Positions 26,138 to 35,702 of a stretch of DNA of 64,000 nucleotides are shown here, piece after piece. Position numbers and translations under genes: made by a program. The DNA comes from an uncultured Pelagibacteraceae bacterium (GTDB taxonomy: Bacteria; Pseudomonadota; Alphaproteobacteria; Pelagibacterales; Pelagibacteraceae). Below the pieces are notes generated by a model. The model worked only from the letters and a program-made list of their open reading frames with translations, was not told the DNA's origin and did no database searches. How positions within the stretch are numbered: position 1 is the first letter of the stretch; the number at the start of each line of letters is the position of its first letter. The stretch is taken from the NCBI GenBank assembly GCA_902614125.1, contig CACMJW010000005.1:1-64000 (forward strand). The letters are read 5' to 3'.

Positions 26138-27097
26138 ATGAAAAAAGAAAGAAATAAAAATCCAGTCCAGCCAGTTAGTGGAACAAAAGTTCCAAGGTAT
26201 GCAGGACCAAGCACATTTGCAAGATTACCAGAATTAAGAGATGTTGAAAGTTGTGATGTTGCAATTGTTGGAATTCCATTTGATAGTGGAACAAGTTATA
26301 GACCTGGTGCAAGATTTGGACCTCAAAGTATTCGACAAGCCTCAAGACATTTAAGAACTAATTATCATCCAAGTTATGATGTTGAGCCGTTTAAGGTTCA
26401 ACAAGTTGCAGATGCAGGCGATATAGCTTGTAACCCATTTAATATTGATGAAGCCATTAAACAAATTGAGGTAGGCGCAACAGATTTATTAAATAAAGTA
26501 GGTGGAATTATCAGTCTTGGTGGTGATCATACAATTGCAGTGCCGCTATTAAGAGCTGCAAATAAAAAGAATAACGGTCCAGTATCTTTGGTCCATTTTG
26601 ATGCTCATTTAGATACTTGGGATACTTATTTTGGTGCACCCTACACACATGGAACTCCTTTTAGAAGAGCTCGTGAAGAAAATTTATTTCTAGATGATGC
26701 TTCTATGCATGTTGGTATAAGAGGACCTTTATACAGTAGAGATGACATAAAGAATGATGAAAGTTTTGGATTTAAAATTATTCATTGTGATGAATTTCAA
26801 ACAGAGGGAACAGATAAAATTGCAGAAAGAATTAAAAAAAGAGTTGGAGATAATGCTTTGTACTTATCTATTGATATTGACGTGCTTGACCCAGCTTTTG
26901 CACCAGGAACAGGAACACCTGAAATAGCAGGTATGACCACTAGAGAAATGGTTAATGTCCTAAGAGGATTGTCAGGTTTAAATTTGATCTCAGCAGATGT
27001 CGTAGAAGTTGCACCTGCGTATGATCATGCTGAAGTTACTTCTCTTGCTGCTGCTACAATTGTTTACGAATTAACAAATTTATTTGCAAAATCATAA
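26138..27097 (+). CDS. speB: Agmatinase / ureohydrolase family
   Basis: A 319-residue binuclear manganese enzyme. All ligand motifs are present: GGDHTIAVPL (His), HFDAHLDT (Asp-His-Asp) and SIDIDVLDPAFAPGTGTPE (two Asp). The family hydrolyses agmatine, guanidinobutyrate or other guanidino compounds to urea and an amine; specificity cannot be fixed from motifs. The next gene is an aldehyde dehydrogenase 20 bases downstream, an arrangement compatible with guanidino acid or polyamine breakdown. Together with the PotA-type importer at 3995-8490, the gene offers a route from imported amines to central metabolism, though the link is inferred. Confidence 0.82.
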   Translation: MKKERNKNPVQPVSGTKVPRYAGPSTFARLPELRDVESCDVAIVGIPFDSGTSYRPGARFGPQSIRQASRHLRTNYHPSYDVEPFKVQQVADAGDIACNPFNIDEAIKQIEVGATDLLNKVGGIISLGGDHTIAVPLLRAANKKNNGPVSLVHFDAHLDTWDTYFGAPYTHGTPFRRAREENLFLDDASMHVGIRGPLYSRDDIKNDESFGFKIIHCDEFQTEGTDKIAERIKKRVGDNALYLSIDIDVLDPAFAPGTGTPEIAGMTTREMVNVLRGLSGLNLISADVVEVAPAYDHAEVTSLAAATIVYELTNLFAKS

Positions 27098-27117
27098 AGA
27101 AAGGATAGTTTGCGCGC

Positions 27118-28551
27118 ATGATTGAAAAGAAAAATTTTTATATTAATGGTTCGTGGGTTGCACCAAAAAATCCAAAAGATATTCAAGTTATAAATCCTGC
27201 AACTGAAAAAAGTTGTGCGGTTATTTCTTTAGGAGGGAAAGAAGATGTTAATGATGCAGTGCTAGCTGCTAAAGAAGCTTTTAAAACTTGGGGATTTTCA
27301 TCAAAAGAGGAGCGATTAAGTCTATTAGAAAACTTTTATGCACTTTATAAAAAAAGATGGAACGATATTACTGATGCAATTATTCAGGAAATGGGAGCAC
27401 CAAAAGATTTTGCGTTAAAACTTCAGACAGGGACTGGCGCTAGTCATACAAAATCATTCATTCGTTATTTAAAAGAATTTGAGTTTGAAAAACCACTTGG
27501 AGAACATGCTAAAAATCAAAGATTGATATATGAACCAAAAGGTGTTTGTGCATTAATTACACCATGGAACTGGCCAATTAACCAAGTTACATTGAAAGTT
27601 ATTCCAGCATTAGCATCTGGATGCACAATGGTTTTAAAACCATCAGAATTAGCACCTTTATCTGCTATGATTATTGCAGAATTAATAGATGAAGCAAAAT
27701 TTCCAAAAGGTGTATTTAATTTAGTAAATGGTGATGGTGCAACCACTGGCGATGCCTTAACAAGTCATCCAGATGTAAATATGATTTCATTTACAGGCTC
27801 AACAAGAGCAGGAGCTTTAATTTCACAAAATGCAGCAAAAGATTTTAAAAGAGTAAGTTTAGAATTAGGTGGAAAAGGTGCAAACATTATATTTAAAGAT
27901 GCAGATGCCGAGGCTATTGAAAGAGGTGCTTTAAGATGTTTTAGAAACTCAGGACAATCTTGTAATGCTCCAACAAGAATGTTGGTTGAAAAACCAATAT
28001 ATGATGAAGCTGTTGAAAGATTAAGAAAGTATGCAAGTGAATTTAAAGTAGATGATCCAAATAAAGAAGGCGAACACATAGGTCCAGTTATTTCAGAAAC
28101 ACAATTTAATAAAATCCAAGGACTTATCCAAAAAGGAATTGATGAGGGAGCAAAATTAGTTGCTGGTGGACCAGGAAAACCTGATGGATTAAATGATGGT
28201 TATTATGTAAAACCTACAGTATTTGCAGATGTTAATAATGATATGGAAATTGCAAGAACTGAAATTTTTGGTCCAGTTTTATCTGTTATACCATTTGAAA
28301 CTGAGGAGGAAGCTATTCAGATTGCAAACGATACTGATTATGGATTAACAAATTATATTCAAACCCAAGATAACGATAAAGTCCAAAGAGTTGCAAGAAA
28401 ACTTAGATCAGGAATGGTAGATGTTAATGGCGTTGGTATTGCAGTTGATGCTCCATTTGGTGGCTTTAAACATTCTGGTATCGGTCGAGAAGCAGGCAAA
28501 GAAGGTTTGCTTGAATTTTTGGAAGTTAAATCAGTTGGTGGTTGGAACTAA
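27118..28551 (+). CDS. NAD(P)-dependent aldehyde dehydrogenase
   Basis: A 477-residue aldehyde dehydrogenase superfamily enzyme with the catalytic cysteine in RNSGQSCNAPTRM, the general-base glutamate in LELGGKGANIIF, the NAD-binding ITPWNWPINQVTLK and SFTGSTRAG, and the C-terminal EIFGPVLSVIPF. It oxidises an aldehyde to the acid. Its substrate is unassigned; the agmatinase-family gene before it suggests an aminobutyraldehyde- or guanidinobutyraldehyde-type substrate. The stop overlaps the convergent ArgE-like gene by 4 bases. Confidence 0.88.
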   Translation: MIEKKNFYINGSWVAPKNPKDIQVINPATEKSCAVISLGGKEDVNDAVLAAKEAFKTWGFSSKEERLSLLENFYALYKKRWNDITDAIIQEMGAPKDFALKLQTGTGASHTKSFIRYLKEFEFEKPLGEHAKNQRLIYEPKGVCALITPWNWPINQVTLKVIPALASGCTMVLKPSELAPLSAMIIAELIDEAKFPKGVFNLVNGDGATTGDALTSHPDVNMISFTGSTRAGALISQNAAKDFKRVSLELGGKGANIIFKDADAEAIERGALRCFRNSGQSCNAPTRMLVEKPIYDEAVERLRKYASEFKVDDPNKEGEHIGPVISETQFNKIQGLIQKGIDEGAKLVAGGPGKPDGLNDGYYVKPTVFADVNNDMEIARTEIFGPVLSVIPFETEEEAIQIANDTDYGLTNYIQTQDNDKVQRVARKLRSGMVDVNGVGIAVDAPFGGFKHSGIGREAGKEGLLEFLEVKSVGGWN

Positions 28552-29726
28552 TTTATAGATTTATTTTTTACACCCTCTAAAAACTTAAGACATTTTTTTA
28601 ATTCATTCAATTCTATAAATTCATCAATTTTATGTGCCTGTTCAATTGAACCTGGTCCACAAACGACAGTACTAATACCTACCTCTTGAAATAAACCAGC
28701 TTCCGTTCCAAAGGATACAACTTGTCTTGAATTATCTCCCGTAATACTTGATACAAACTCACAAGCTTCAGACTGATCTAATCTATCAAAGCCAATAACT
28801 TCACCAATTACTTCTTTTTTAATAAATGAATTTTGAAATACTTTTTTCATTTCTGGTAATAAAATTTCATTAGCATATTTATCAATTTCTTGAGTTACAA
28901 AATCTGCATCTTTTTTTACAACTGGTCTTGTTTCCCATTCAACACTGCATTTATCTGCAATAACATTGTGAGCTATACCTCCTTTAATCCCTCCAACAGA
29001 TAAAGTTGAATGTGGTGGATCAAAGATGCAATCTTTTGGTCCTCTTTGTTTTAGGCTTTCTCTAATTTCTAAAAGTTTATTTACATATCTTGATGCGTAT
29101 TCAACTGCGCTTACTCCTAAGTGAGGTTTAGAACTGTGACCAGCAAGCCCTCCAAAATGAACTGTATATTCATTCATGCCCTTATGAGCATCAATAATTT
29201 TCATATTTGTGGGTTCACCAATAATACAAATACCATCTTTAATATCTCTCTTTTTTAATTCTTTAATTAATAAAGGCGCACCAATACAAGCAGTCTCTTC
29301 ATCAAATGTATAACAAAAATGAATATCTCTATCCAAATCACTGTCTTTAAAAATAGGTGCATAAGCAAGTGTGCATGCAATAAAACCCTTCATATCACAC
29401 GAACCTCTTCCATAAAGCTTATCCTCTTTAATAGTTGCAACAAATGGATCGCTAGACCAACCTTTTGAAACTGGAACAACATCAGTATGACCAGAGAGAA
29501 TTATTGGTTTTTTGCCGTTTGTTTTTTTTGCTTTTAACGTTCCAAATAAATTTACTCTTTTATTATCATCATCGAACACTTTAAAAGTTGTAGCCCCAAT
29601 GCCATTTAGAATTTTTTCACAGTAACTGATTAATTCGCTGTTATCTTGACCTGATACAGTTTTAAATCCAATTAGATCAGTTAAAATCTTGATTGATTTT
29701 TCGTATAAATTGTTTTCTATACTCAT
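28548..29726 (-). CDS. argE: M20-family deacylase, acetylornithine deacetylase (ArgE)-like
   Basis: A 392-residue zinc amidohydrolase with M20 motifs: ILSGHTDVVPV (first metal His-x-Asp), GRGSCDMKGF (bridging Asp), FTFDEE-type sequence TFDEETACIGA (catalytic Glu pair) and GPGSIEQAHKIDEFI (last His). The dimerisation domain occupies about 185-300. ArgE releases ornithine from N-acetylornithine. Related M20 enzymes deacylate other N-acyl amino acids, and no arginine-biosynthesis genes adjoin it. It is a single gene, convergent with the aldehyde dehydrogenase and divergent from csaA. Confidence 0.8.
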   Translation of the reverse strand: MSIENNLYEKSIKILTDLIGFKTVSGQDNSELISYCEKILNGIGATTFKVFDDDNKRVNLFGTLKAKKTNGKKPIILSGHTDVVPVSKGWSSDPFVATIKEDKLYGRGSCDMKGFIACTLAYAPIFKDSDLDRDIHFCYTFDEETACIGAPLLIKELKKRDIKDGICIIGEPTNMKIIDAHKGMNEYTVHFGGLAGHSSKPHLGVSAVEYASRYVNKLLEIRESLKQRGPKDCIFDPPHSTLSVGGIKGGIAHNVIADKCSVEWETRPVVKKDADFVTQEIDKYANEILLPEMKKVFQNSFIKKEVIGEVIGFDRLDQSEACEFVSSITGDNSRQVVSFGTEAGLFQEVGISTVVCGPGSIEQAHKIDEFIELNELKKCLKFLEGVKNKSIN

Positions 29727-29750
29727 ACTTTTAACTTAACATATTTTATA

Positions 29751-30095
29751 ATGATTAAAGAACAAATAACCTACGACATATTTGACAAAGTCGATATTAG
29801 AATTGGAACAGTTATATCTGTAAAGAAAAATGAAAAAGCGAGAAAACCATCATTAGTGGTTGAGGTTGATTTTGGTAATGAAATCGGCATTAAACAGTCC
29901 TCTGCACAGATAACTCACTATTACAATGAAGAAAATTTAAAAGGCAAACAAGTAATTGCGGTTTGTAATTTTCCAGAAAAAAATATAGCTGGAGTAGTTT
30001 CGCAAGTTTTAGTTTTAGGAGCAATTGATGCTGATGGAAAAGTAACTTTAGTTCATCCTTCTCAAAAAGCTGAAAATGGTCTACCGATTGCATAA
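29751..30095 (+). CDS. csaA: tRNA-binding domain protein CsaA
   Basis: A 114-residue single-domain OB-fold protein of the CsaA/Trbp111 type. Family signatures are FDKVDIRIGTVISVKKNEKA near the start, QSSAQITHYY in the middle, and VCNFPEKNIAGVVSQVLVLG toward the end. Such proteins bind tRNA elbows or act as export-related chaperones. The length matches the usual 110 or so. It is followed 5 bases later by the LysE-type exporter and then acnA on the same strand. Confidence 0.88.
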   Translation: MIKEQITYDIFDKVDIRIGTVISVKKNEKARKPSLVVEVDFGNEIGIKQSSAQITHYYNEENLKGKQVIAVCNFPEKNIAGVVSQVLVLGAIDADGKVTLVHPSQKAENGLPIA

Positions 30096-30100
30096 TAATT

Positions 30101-30691
30101 ATGCATCCAGAAATATTATCAATAGCTCTTTTTTGGTTTGTTGCCGCCTTTACGCCAGGTCCAAATAACGTAGTTGCATCATATTCTGGATTTAATTTTG
30201 GAATTACAAAAACAATTCCTCTTATCTTAGGTGTTACCCTTGGATTTACTTCATTAATATTTTTTCTAACCATTGGTCTGATAAATGTTTTTAAGATTTT
30301 CCCTATTCTACAAAATATTCTAAAATATCTTGGAACCTTATTTTTGCTATATTTAGCTTATAAGATCTCATTTTCTAAAAGTTCGAAAGAAGAGGAAAAA
30401 AAAAATCCAGTTACATTTTTTGATACTTATTTCTTTCAATTTTTAAATCCAAAAGGAGTTTTGTTTGGAATAATTATTGTTTCAACTTATTTAGAGCTTG
30501 GAGAAAACTATTTAAGTTATGCGATTCAAATTGTTTTACTTGCCTTTATTTTCTCAAGTACGAGTATTACTTTATGGACATTTATAGGTAAATTTTTAAG
30601 GAAATTCGCGACAAATGATAAATTTATAAATTACTTTAATTATGCTATGTCACTGCTTCTTTTGCTAAGCATTGTAACTATTTATATATAA
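30101..30691 (+). CDS. LysE/RhtB-family amino acid exporter
   Basis: A 196-residue membrane protein with about six predicted spans. It begins with ALFWFVAAFTPGPNNVVASYSGFNFG, the family's N-terminal signature with the conserved TPGPN, and continues with FLNPKGVLFGIIIVST, the usual second conserved segment. Members export amino acids or homoserine lactones across the inner membrane. The substrate is unknown. It lies between csaA and acnA with gaps of 5 and 2 bases. Confidence 0.88.
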   Translation: MHPEILSIALFWFVAAFTPGPNNVVASYSGFNFGITKTIPLILGVTLGFTSLIFFLTIGLINVFKIFPILQNILKYLGTLFLLYLAYKISFSKSSKEEEKKNPVTFFDTYFFQFLNPKGVLFGIIIVSTYLELGENYLSYAIQIVLLAFIFSSTSITLWTFIGKFLRKFATNDKFINYFNYAMSLLLLLSIVTIYI

Positions 30692-30693
30692 AC

Positions 30694-33363
30694 ATGAAAC
30701 CAGGATCAAAAAACTCATATAGCTCTTTATCTGATTTAGAAATCGGTGGAAAAAAATATAAATATTATTCAATTAAAGCTGCTGAAAATAATGGTCTTGA
30801 TGGGGTAAGCAAACTTCCAAAATCTCTAAAAGTATTATTAGAAAATTTATTAAGATATGAAGATGATTTAAGTGTTACTAAAAATCAAATTGAAGCTATC
30901 AAAGAATGGCTAAAAACAAAAAAATCTAAAACTGAAATAGCTTACAGACCTGCAAGAGTTTTACTTCAAGATTACACTGGTATTCCAGCAGTTGCGGATC
31001 TTGCTGCAATGAGAGAAGCTGTTAAAGAAAAAAATAAAGATCCAAATACCATAAACCCTTTATCTTCTGTAGATCTTGTAATAGATCACTCAGTCCAAGT
31101 TGATAAATTTGCAAGTGCAAATTCTCTAAAGGAAAATGTAGATATTGAATTTAATAGAAATTCTGAGAGATATTCTTTTTTGAAGTGGGGACAACAAGCA
31201 TTTAATAATTTTAGAATAGTTCCTCCAGGAACAGGAATTTGTCACCAGGTAAATTTAGAATATTTATCAAAAGTTGTTTGGTCAGAAAAATACAAAGATG
31301 AAGATTATATTTTTCCAGATACTCTAGTTGGAACAGACAGTCATACTACAATGGTCAATGGTTTATCAGTTTTAGGATGGGGAGTAGGAGGAATTGAAGC
31401 AGAAGCGGGCATGTTAGGTCAGCCAATATCAATGCTTGTTCCAGAAGTAATTGGTTTTGAATTAACTAATAAACTTCCAGAAGGAACTACTGCAACAGAT
31501 TTAGTTTTAACAGTTGTTAAAATGCTAAGAGATAAAGGAGTTGTCGGTAAGTTTGTTGAATTTTATGGCGAAGGTTTAAAAAATCTTACCCTTGCAGATC
31601 GTGCAACAATTGCAAACATGGCACCAGAATATGGCGCAACTTGTGGATTTTTCCCGATCGATGATGAAACTTTAAAATATTTAAACTTTTCAGGAAGAGA
31701 TAAACAAACAGTAGATATTGTTGAAGCTTATGCAAAAGAACAGGGATTGTGGGCGAGTGATGGAATTGAATTTACTGATACAGTTTCTTTAGATATGTCA
31801 AAAGTGGTCCCAACTATATCTGGACCTAAGAGACCGCAAGATAAAGTTTTATTAACCGAAGCATCTTCAAACTTTAAAAAAGTTTATGAGCAAATAACTA
31901 AAAAGAAAGATCCAAGTTCTGCAAAAGTTAGTGGAGAAGATTATAATTTAGAAGATGGAAATATTGTAATTGCAGCAATTACATCTTGTACCAATACTTC
32001 AAATCCAAGTGTTTTAATTGGAGCAGGTTTACTTGCAAAAAAAGCAATTGAAAAAGGACTTACAACAAAACCTTGGGTTAAAACATCATTAGCTCCAGGC
32101 TCGCAAGTTGTAACAGATTATCTAGCAAAAGCAGGTTTAAATACTTATCTTGATCAACTTGGATTTAATTTAGTAGGTTATGGTTGCACTACTTGTATAG
32201 GAAATTCAGGTCCATTGCCTGATAATATTTCTGATGCTATTAAAGATGAAAATATTTATGCAGTTTCGGTTTTATCTGGCAATAGAAACTTTGAAGGAAG
32301 AATTTCACCTTTGGTTAAAGCAAATTACTTAGCCTCACCGCCATTAGTTGTTGCTTACGCAATTGCAGGTTCTATGAACAAAGATTTATACAAAGATCCA
32401 CTTGGAAAAGATTATGAAGGAAATGATGTTTTCTTGAAAGATATTTGGCCAACAAATCAAGAGATAGAAGATACTTTACAAAAATCTTTAAATGCTGAAA
32501 TGTTTATTAAAAGATATTCAAATGTTTCAGAAGGACCTGAACAATGGCAAAAAATTAAAACAGACGAAAGCAGTATTTATAACTGGGAAGATAGTTCAAC
32601 ATATGTAAAGAAACCCCCGTTCTTTGATAATCTTTCTGATGAACCAGAAGGATTTAAAGAAATAAAAGATGCAAGACCTCTTTTAATTTTAGGAGATAGT
32701 GTCACTACAGACCATATTTCTCCAGCAGGCTCTATTCAAAAAGAAAGTCCAACAGGTGAATATTTTATGAAACATCAAATTCTACCGAAGGATTATAATT
32801 CTTATGGTTCAAGAAGAGGAAATCATGAAGTAATGATGAGAGGAACCTTTGCAAATATTAGAATTAGAAATGAAATGGCACCTGGAACTGAGGGTGGATT
32901 TACAAAATTATATCCAGAAGAAAAAGTAATGCCTGTTTATGATGCTGTAGTTGAATATAAGAAAAGAGGAACTGATTTAGTTGTTATTGGTGGAAAAGAA
33001 TACGGCACAGGATCCTCAAGAGATTGGGCAGCCAAGGGTACAAAACTTTTAGGTGTTAAAGCAGTTCTTGCTGAAAGTTTTGAGAGAATTCATAGATCAA
33101 ATTTAATAGGAATGGGAGTTTTACCTTTACAGTTTGTTGGAGAGATGAATAGGGAGAATTTAAACTTAAAAGGATCCGAACTTATTTCAATTATTGATAT
33201 TGAAAAAGGCATAAACCCAAGAGACGAGGTTGAAGTTGAATTCAAATATAAATCTGGAGATATCAAAAAGATTAAAATGTTATGTAGAATAGACACTAAA
33301 AATGAATTGGAATATTATAAAAATGGTGGCATTTTACAGTACGTTTTAAGGAACATGATTTAA
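30694..33363 (+). CDS. acnA: Aconitate hydratase A
   Basis: An 889-residue TCA-cycle enzyme that isomerises citrate and isocitrate. The [4Fe-4S] cysteines are in AAITSCTNTSNPS and GYGCTTCIGNSGPL. Substrate-binding stretches include GTDSHTTMVNGLSVLGWGVG, GDSVTTDHISPAGSI and KEYGTGSSRDWAAKGTKLLG in the swivelling C-terminal domain. Full length and complete for the AcnA/IRP1 class. The stop TAA shares its last base with the start of the TPR protein gene, opening a chain of overlapping genes to 36745. Confidence 0.96.
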   Translation: MKPGSKNSYSSLSDLEIGGKKYKYYSIKAAENNGLDGVSKLPKSLKVLLENLLRYEDDLSVTKNQIEAIKEWLKTKKSKTEIAYRPARVLLQDYTGIPAVADLAAMREAVKEKNKDPNTINPLSSVDLVIDHSVQVDKFASANSLKENVDIEFNRNSERYSFLKWGQQAFNNFRIVPPGTGICHQVNLEYLSKVVWSEKYKDEDYIFPDTLVGTDSHTTMVNGLSVLGWGVGGIEAEAGMLGQPISMLVPEVIGFELTNKLPEGTTATDLVLTVVKMLRDKGVVGKFVEFYGEGLKNLTLADRATIANMAPEYGATCGFFPIDDETLKYLNFSGRDKQTVDIVEAYAKEQGLWASDGIEFTDTVSLDMSKVVPTISGPKRPQDKVLLTEASSNFKKVYEQITKKKDPSSAKVSGEDYNLEDGNIVIAAITSCTNTSNPSVLIGAGLLAKKAIEKGLTTKPWVKTSLAPGSQVVTDYLAKAGLNTYLDQLGFNLVGYGCTTCIGNSGPLPDNISDAIKDENIYAVSVLSGNRNFEGRISPLVKANYLASPPLVVAYAIAGSMNKDLYKDPLGKDYEGNDVFLKDIWPTNQEIEDTLQKSLNAEMFIKRYSNVSEGPEQWQKIKTDESSIYNWEDSSTYVKKPPFFDNLSDEPEGFKEIKDARPLLILGDSVTTDHISPAGSIQKESPTGEYFMKHQILPKDYNSYGSRRGNHEVMMRGTFANIRIRNEMAPGTEGGFTKLYPEEKVMPVYDAVVEYKKRGTDLVVIGGKEYGTGSSRDWAAKGTKLLGVKAVLAESFERIHRSNLIGMGVLPLQFVGEMNRENLNLKGSELISIIDIEKGINPRDEVEVEFKYKSGDIKKIKMLCRIDTKNELEYYKNGGILQYVLRNMI

Positions 33364-34004
33364 TGGACGAAGAAATAGATATTATAAATACCAATACTCG
33401 AAACGAAAGAATTAAGAATTTTTTTATTAATAATAGAAAATCTCTTATCTCAGTTTTTTTTGTTTTAATCTTGATTTTGTGTGGCTATTTTCTTTACGAA
33501 GAACTTCAAACAAGGAAAAAAGCAAAACTTGCTGATCAATATAATTTAGCAGTAATAAAATATGAAAGTGGTCAAACAGATGTACTTGAGGAATTAAAAA
33601 CAATTATTAATGAAAAAGATAGTACTTACTCACCTTTAGCTTTTTATTTCTTAATTGATAATCAGCTTATAACTTCAAATGAGGAAATAAACCAATATTT
33701 TGATGTTATAATTAATGATAGTGGACTAGATAAAGAAACTAAAAATCTAAACATCTTCAAAAAAGGTTTATTTAATTCAGATTTTGCAAATGAAAATGAG
33801 CTTTTGGATATTTTAAATCCAGTGATTAAATCTGAAAGTATTTGGAAGCCACATGCTTTATATTTAATGGCAGAATATTATTTTGCAAATAATCAAAAAC
33901 AAAAATCTAAAGAGTTTTTTCAACAATTAGCAAACCTTGAGAATGCTAGTCAAAAAATTAAAACAGAAGCGCTAAAAAGATTACGTGTAGACTTTGGTGA
34001 GTAA
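33363..34004 (+). CDS. Membrane-anchored tetratricopeptide-like protein (YfgM-type)
   Basis: A 213-residue protein with a cytoplasmic head of about 25 residues, one membrane helix at about 28-47 (SLISVFFVLILILCGYFLY), then an all-helical periplasmic part rich in Leu/Tyr/Phe with TPR-like spacing (for example HALYLMAEYYFANNQKQKSKEFFQQL). This matches the YfgM-like family, which in E. coli sits beside the outer-membrane assembly gene bamB, as it does here. Probable role: periplasmic chaperone network or assembly platform. Its end overlaps the BamB gene by about 8 bases. Confidence 0.7.
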   Translation: MDEEIDIINTNTRNERIKNFFINNRKSLISVFFVLILILCGYFLYEELQTRKKAKLADQYNLAVIKYESGQTDVLEELKTIINEKDSTYSPLAFYFLIDNQLITSNEEINQYFDVIINDSGLDKETKNLNIFKKGLFNSDFANENELLDILNPVIKSESIWKPHALYLMAEYYFANNQKQKSKEFFQQLANLENASQKIKTEALKRLRVDFGE

Positions 34005-35271
34005 GTTTTTTTTATATCTAGTTTTACTTCTATTTTTATCAAATTGTGGTTTTAAGGATAAAAAAGTTGAAGAAAATCCAAATGCTATAACCTTATTTGA
34101 AAAATCAAAACCAATAAAACAAGAATTAAATCCTAATTTAAATATTAAAATATCGACAATTACAAAGGGTGAGCCCTTTTTATCAAATAATTCAAACAAC
34201 AGTGGAAATTTAGATTTTAACTCAAATTTTGAAAACGTTTTTTTATATAAATTTTCAACTATTAATCAATTTACATTTAATCAACCTGAAATATTATTTA
34301 CCGAAGATAACAGTTTAGTGTCTTTTACAGGCAAAGGAGATATCTTTAAAACATCAACAGATTTTGAAGAGTATTGGAAAGTAAATCACTACTCTAAAAA
34401 AGAGAAAAAATTAAAACCAATTTTATATTTTGCACAATCTGGACCTGATATATTAGTACTTGATAATCTTTCAAAAGTTTATTCTATAAAATTAGAAACT
34501 GGAGAATTAAATTGGACCATAGAAAGTAAAGTTGGATTTAACTCAAATGCAAAAATTATTAAAAATAGTGTAGTCGCTGTTGACTTTGATAATGTAATAA
34601 GAGCTTTTTCAGTAAAAAATGGTAAAGAATTATGGAATTTTGATACCGATAATCCATTTATCAAATCTCAAAAAAAATTATCTCTTGTAACAAAAGGAGA
34701 AGTCGTATTTTTTATAAATAGTATTGGTGATGTAACTGCTTTAAATGTTAATGACGGAAGTTTAGTTTGGCAAACACCCACACAAAGCACATTAATTTTC
34801 CAAGATGCATTTACGTTAGAAAATTCAGATATTATTTTTGCAAATGATACAATTTACTTTTCAAATAATAGAAATGAGTTTTTTGCAATTGATGCAAGAT
34901 CAGGTGTTTTAAAATACAAACAAACCATCAATTCAAGTTTAAGACCAACCGTTATTGAAGATCATGTTTTTTCAATTTCAAAAGAAGGTTTTTTATTTGT
35001 AATCGATGATAAAACTGGAAATGTTTTAAGGATTACAAATATACTTAAAAATATCGAAAATAAGAAAAATCAAATTGAACCTACTGGATTTATCCTTGCG
35101 CAAAATAAGATTTATGTCTCTTTGAATAATGGAAAATTGCTAAAATTGAACGCTGTTTCAGGAAATGAGGAAGGGTTTTATAAATTAGGAAAATCAAGAA
35201 TTAATAGACCTTACGTTTTTAACGATGGCATGTTCATTTTAAAGAGTAATGCTATTATTAAAGTTGAATAA
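33997..35271 (+). CDS. bamB: Outer-membrane assembly lipoprotein BamB
   Basis: A lipoprotein of 424 residues with lipobox LLFLSNCG; the cysteine is near residue 18. The rest is a PQQ-type beta-propeller with repeats such as YSIKLETGELNWTIES, IRAFSVKNGKELWNFD, VTALNVNDGSLVWQT and FAIDARSGVLKYKQ. BamB helps the BamA complex insert outer-membrane proteins. I start at GTG 33997-33999; a TTG at 33994 is an alternative one codon earlier, and no ATG is available before the lipobox. It follows a YfgM-type gene, the same order as in other proteobacteria. The der/engA gene often found next is not here. Confidence 0.85.
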   Translation: MSKFFLYLVLLLFLSNCGFKDKKVEENPNAITLFEKSKPIKQELNPNLNIKISTITKGEPFLSNNSNNSGNLDFNSNFENVFLYKFSTINQFTFNQPEILFTEDNSLVSFTGKGDIFKTSTDFEEYWKVNHYSKKEKKLKPILYFAQSGPDILVLDNLSKVYSIKLETGELNWTIESKVGFNSNAKIIKNSVVAVDFDNVIRAFSVKNGKELWNFDTDNPFIKSQKKLSLVTKGEVVFFINSIGDVTALNVNDGSLVWQTPTQSTLIFQDAFTLENSDIIFANDTIYFSNNRNEFFAIDARSGVLKYKQTINSSLRPTVIEDHVFSISKEGFLFVIDDKTGNVLRITNILKNIENKKNQIEPTGFILAQNKIYVSLNNGKLLKLNAVSGNEEGFYKLGKSRINRPYVFNDGMFILKSNAIIKVE

Positions 35272-35702
35272 TGTTTTTAAAATTACTTGAAAAGTTAGGA
35301 CGAAAAAAAGTTGTTTTAGATAGAGGGCCCTCTCACCCAAATTACGATCAGGCAAAACCTTGGATGAATAGGTATTATATTTTATTTAGAAACAGACCTA
35401 GATGGTTTCCATTTAATATTTTAATTCATGAAATGCTAGATGATGATCATGGAGATGGTGTTCATAATCATTTATTTCCGTATATGACAATCATAATTAG
35501 AGGGGGGTATTGGGAAACTACGATTAAAGGCAAGTTTTGGAGAAGACCAGGTTATATTGGTTTTAGATCTGCTAATGCGTTTCACAGAGTTGACCTTGAA
35601 CCAGGAACAAGACCTATGACAATTTTTTTTTCAGGTCCATTTGGTTTAAGAAAAGGTCCAAGATCAGAGTACGGTATTGATTTTAAAACTAAAAAAAATT
35701 AA
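35271..35702 (+). CDS. Cupin-like conserved protein, function unknown
   Basis: A 143-residue protein with one-base overlaps with bamB upstream and zapE downstream. The centre reads GVHNHLFPYMTIIIRGGYWETT, followed by about 35 residues and AFHRVDLEPGTRPMTIFF. A His-x-His pair with a later His is the metal-binding pattern of cupin folds. There is a lone Trp/Arg-rich N-terminal part (RNRPRWFPFNILIHEM). No signal peptide is visible. It may be a small metal-dependent dioxygenase-like or sensory protein; the substrate is unknown. I recognise the fold pattern only. Confidence 0.6.
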   Translation: MFLKLLEKLGRKKVVLDRGPSHPNYDQAKPWMNRYYILFRNRPRWFPFNILIHEMLDDDHGDGVHNHLFPYMTIIIRGGYWETTIKGKFWRRPGYIGFRSANAFHRVDLEPGTRPMTIFFSGPFGLRKGPRSEYGIDFKTKKN

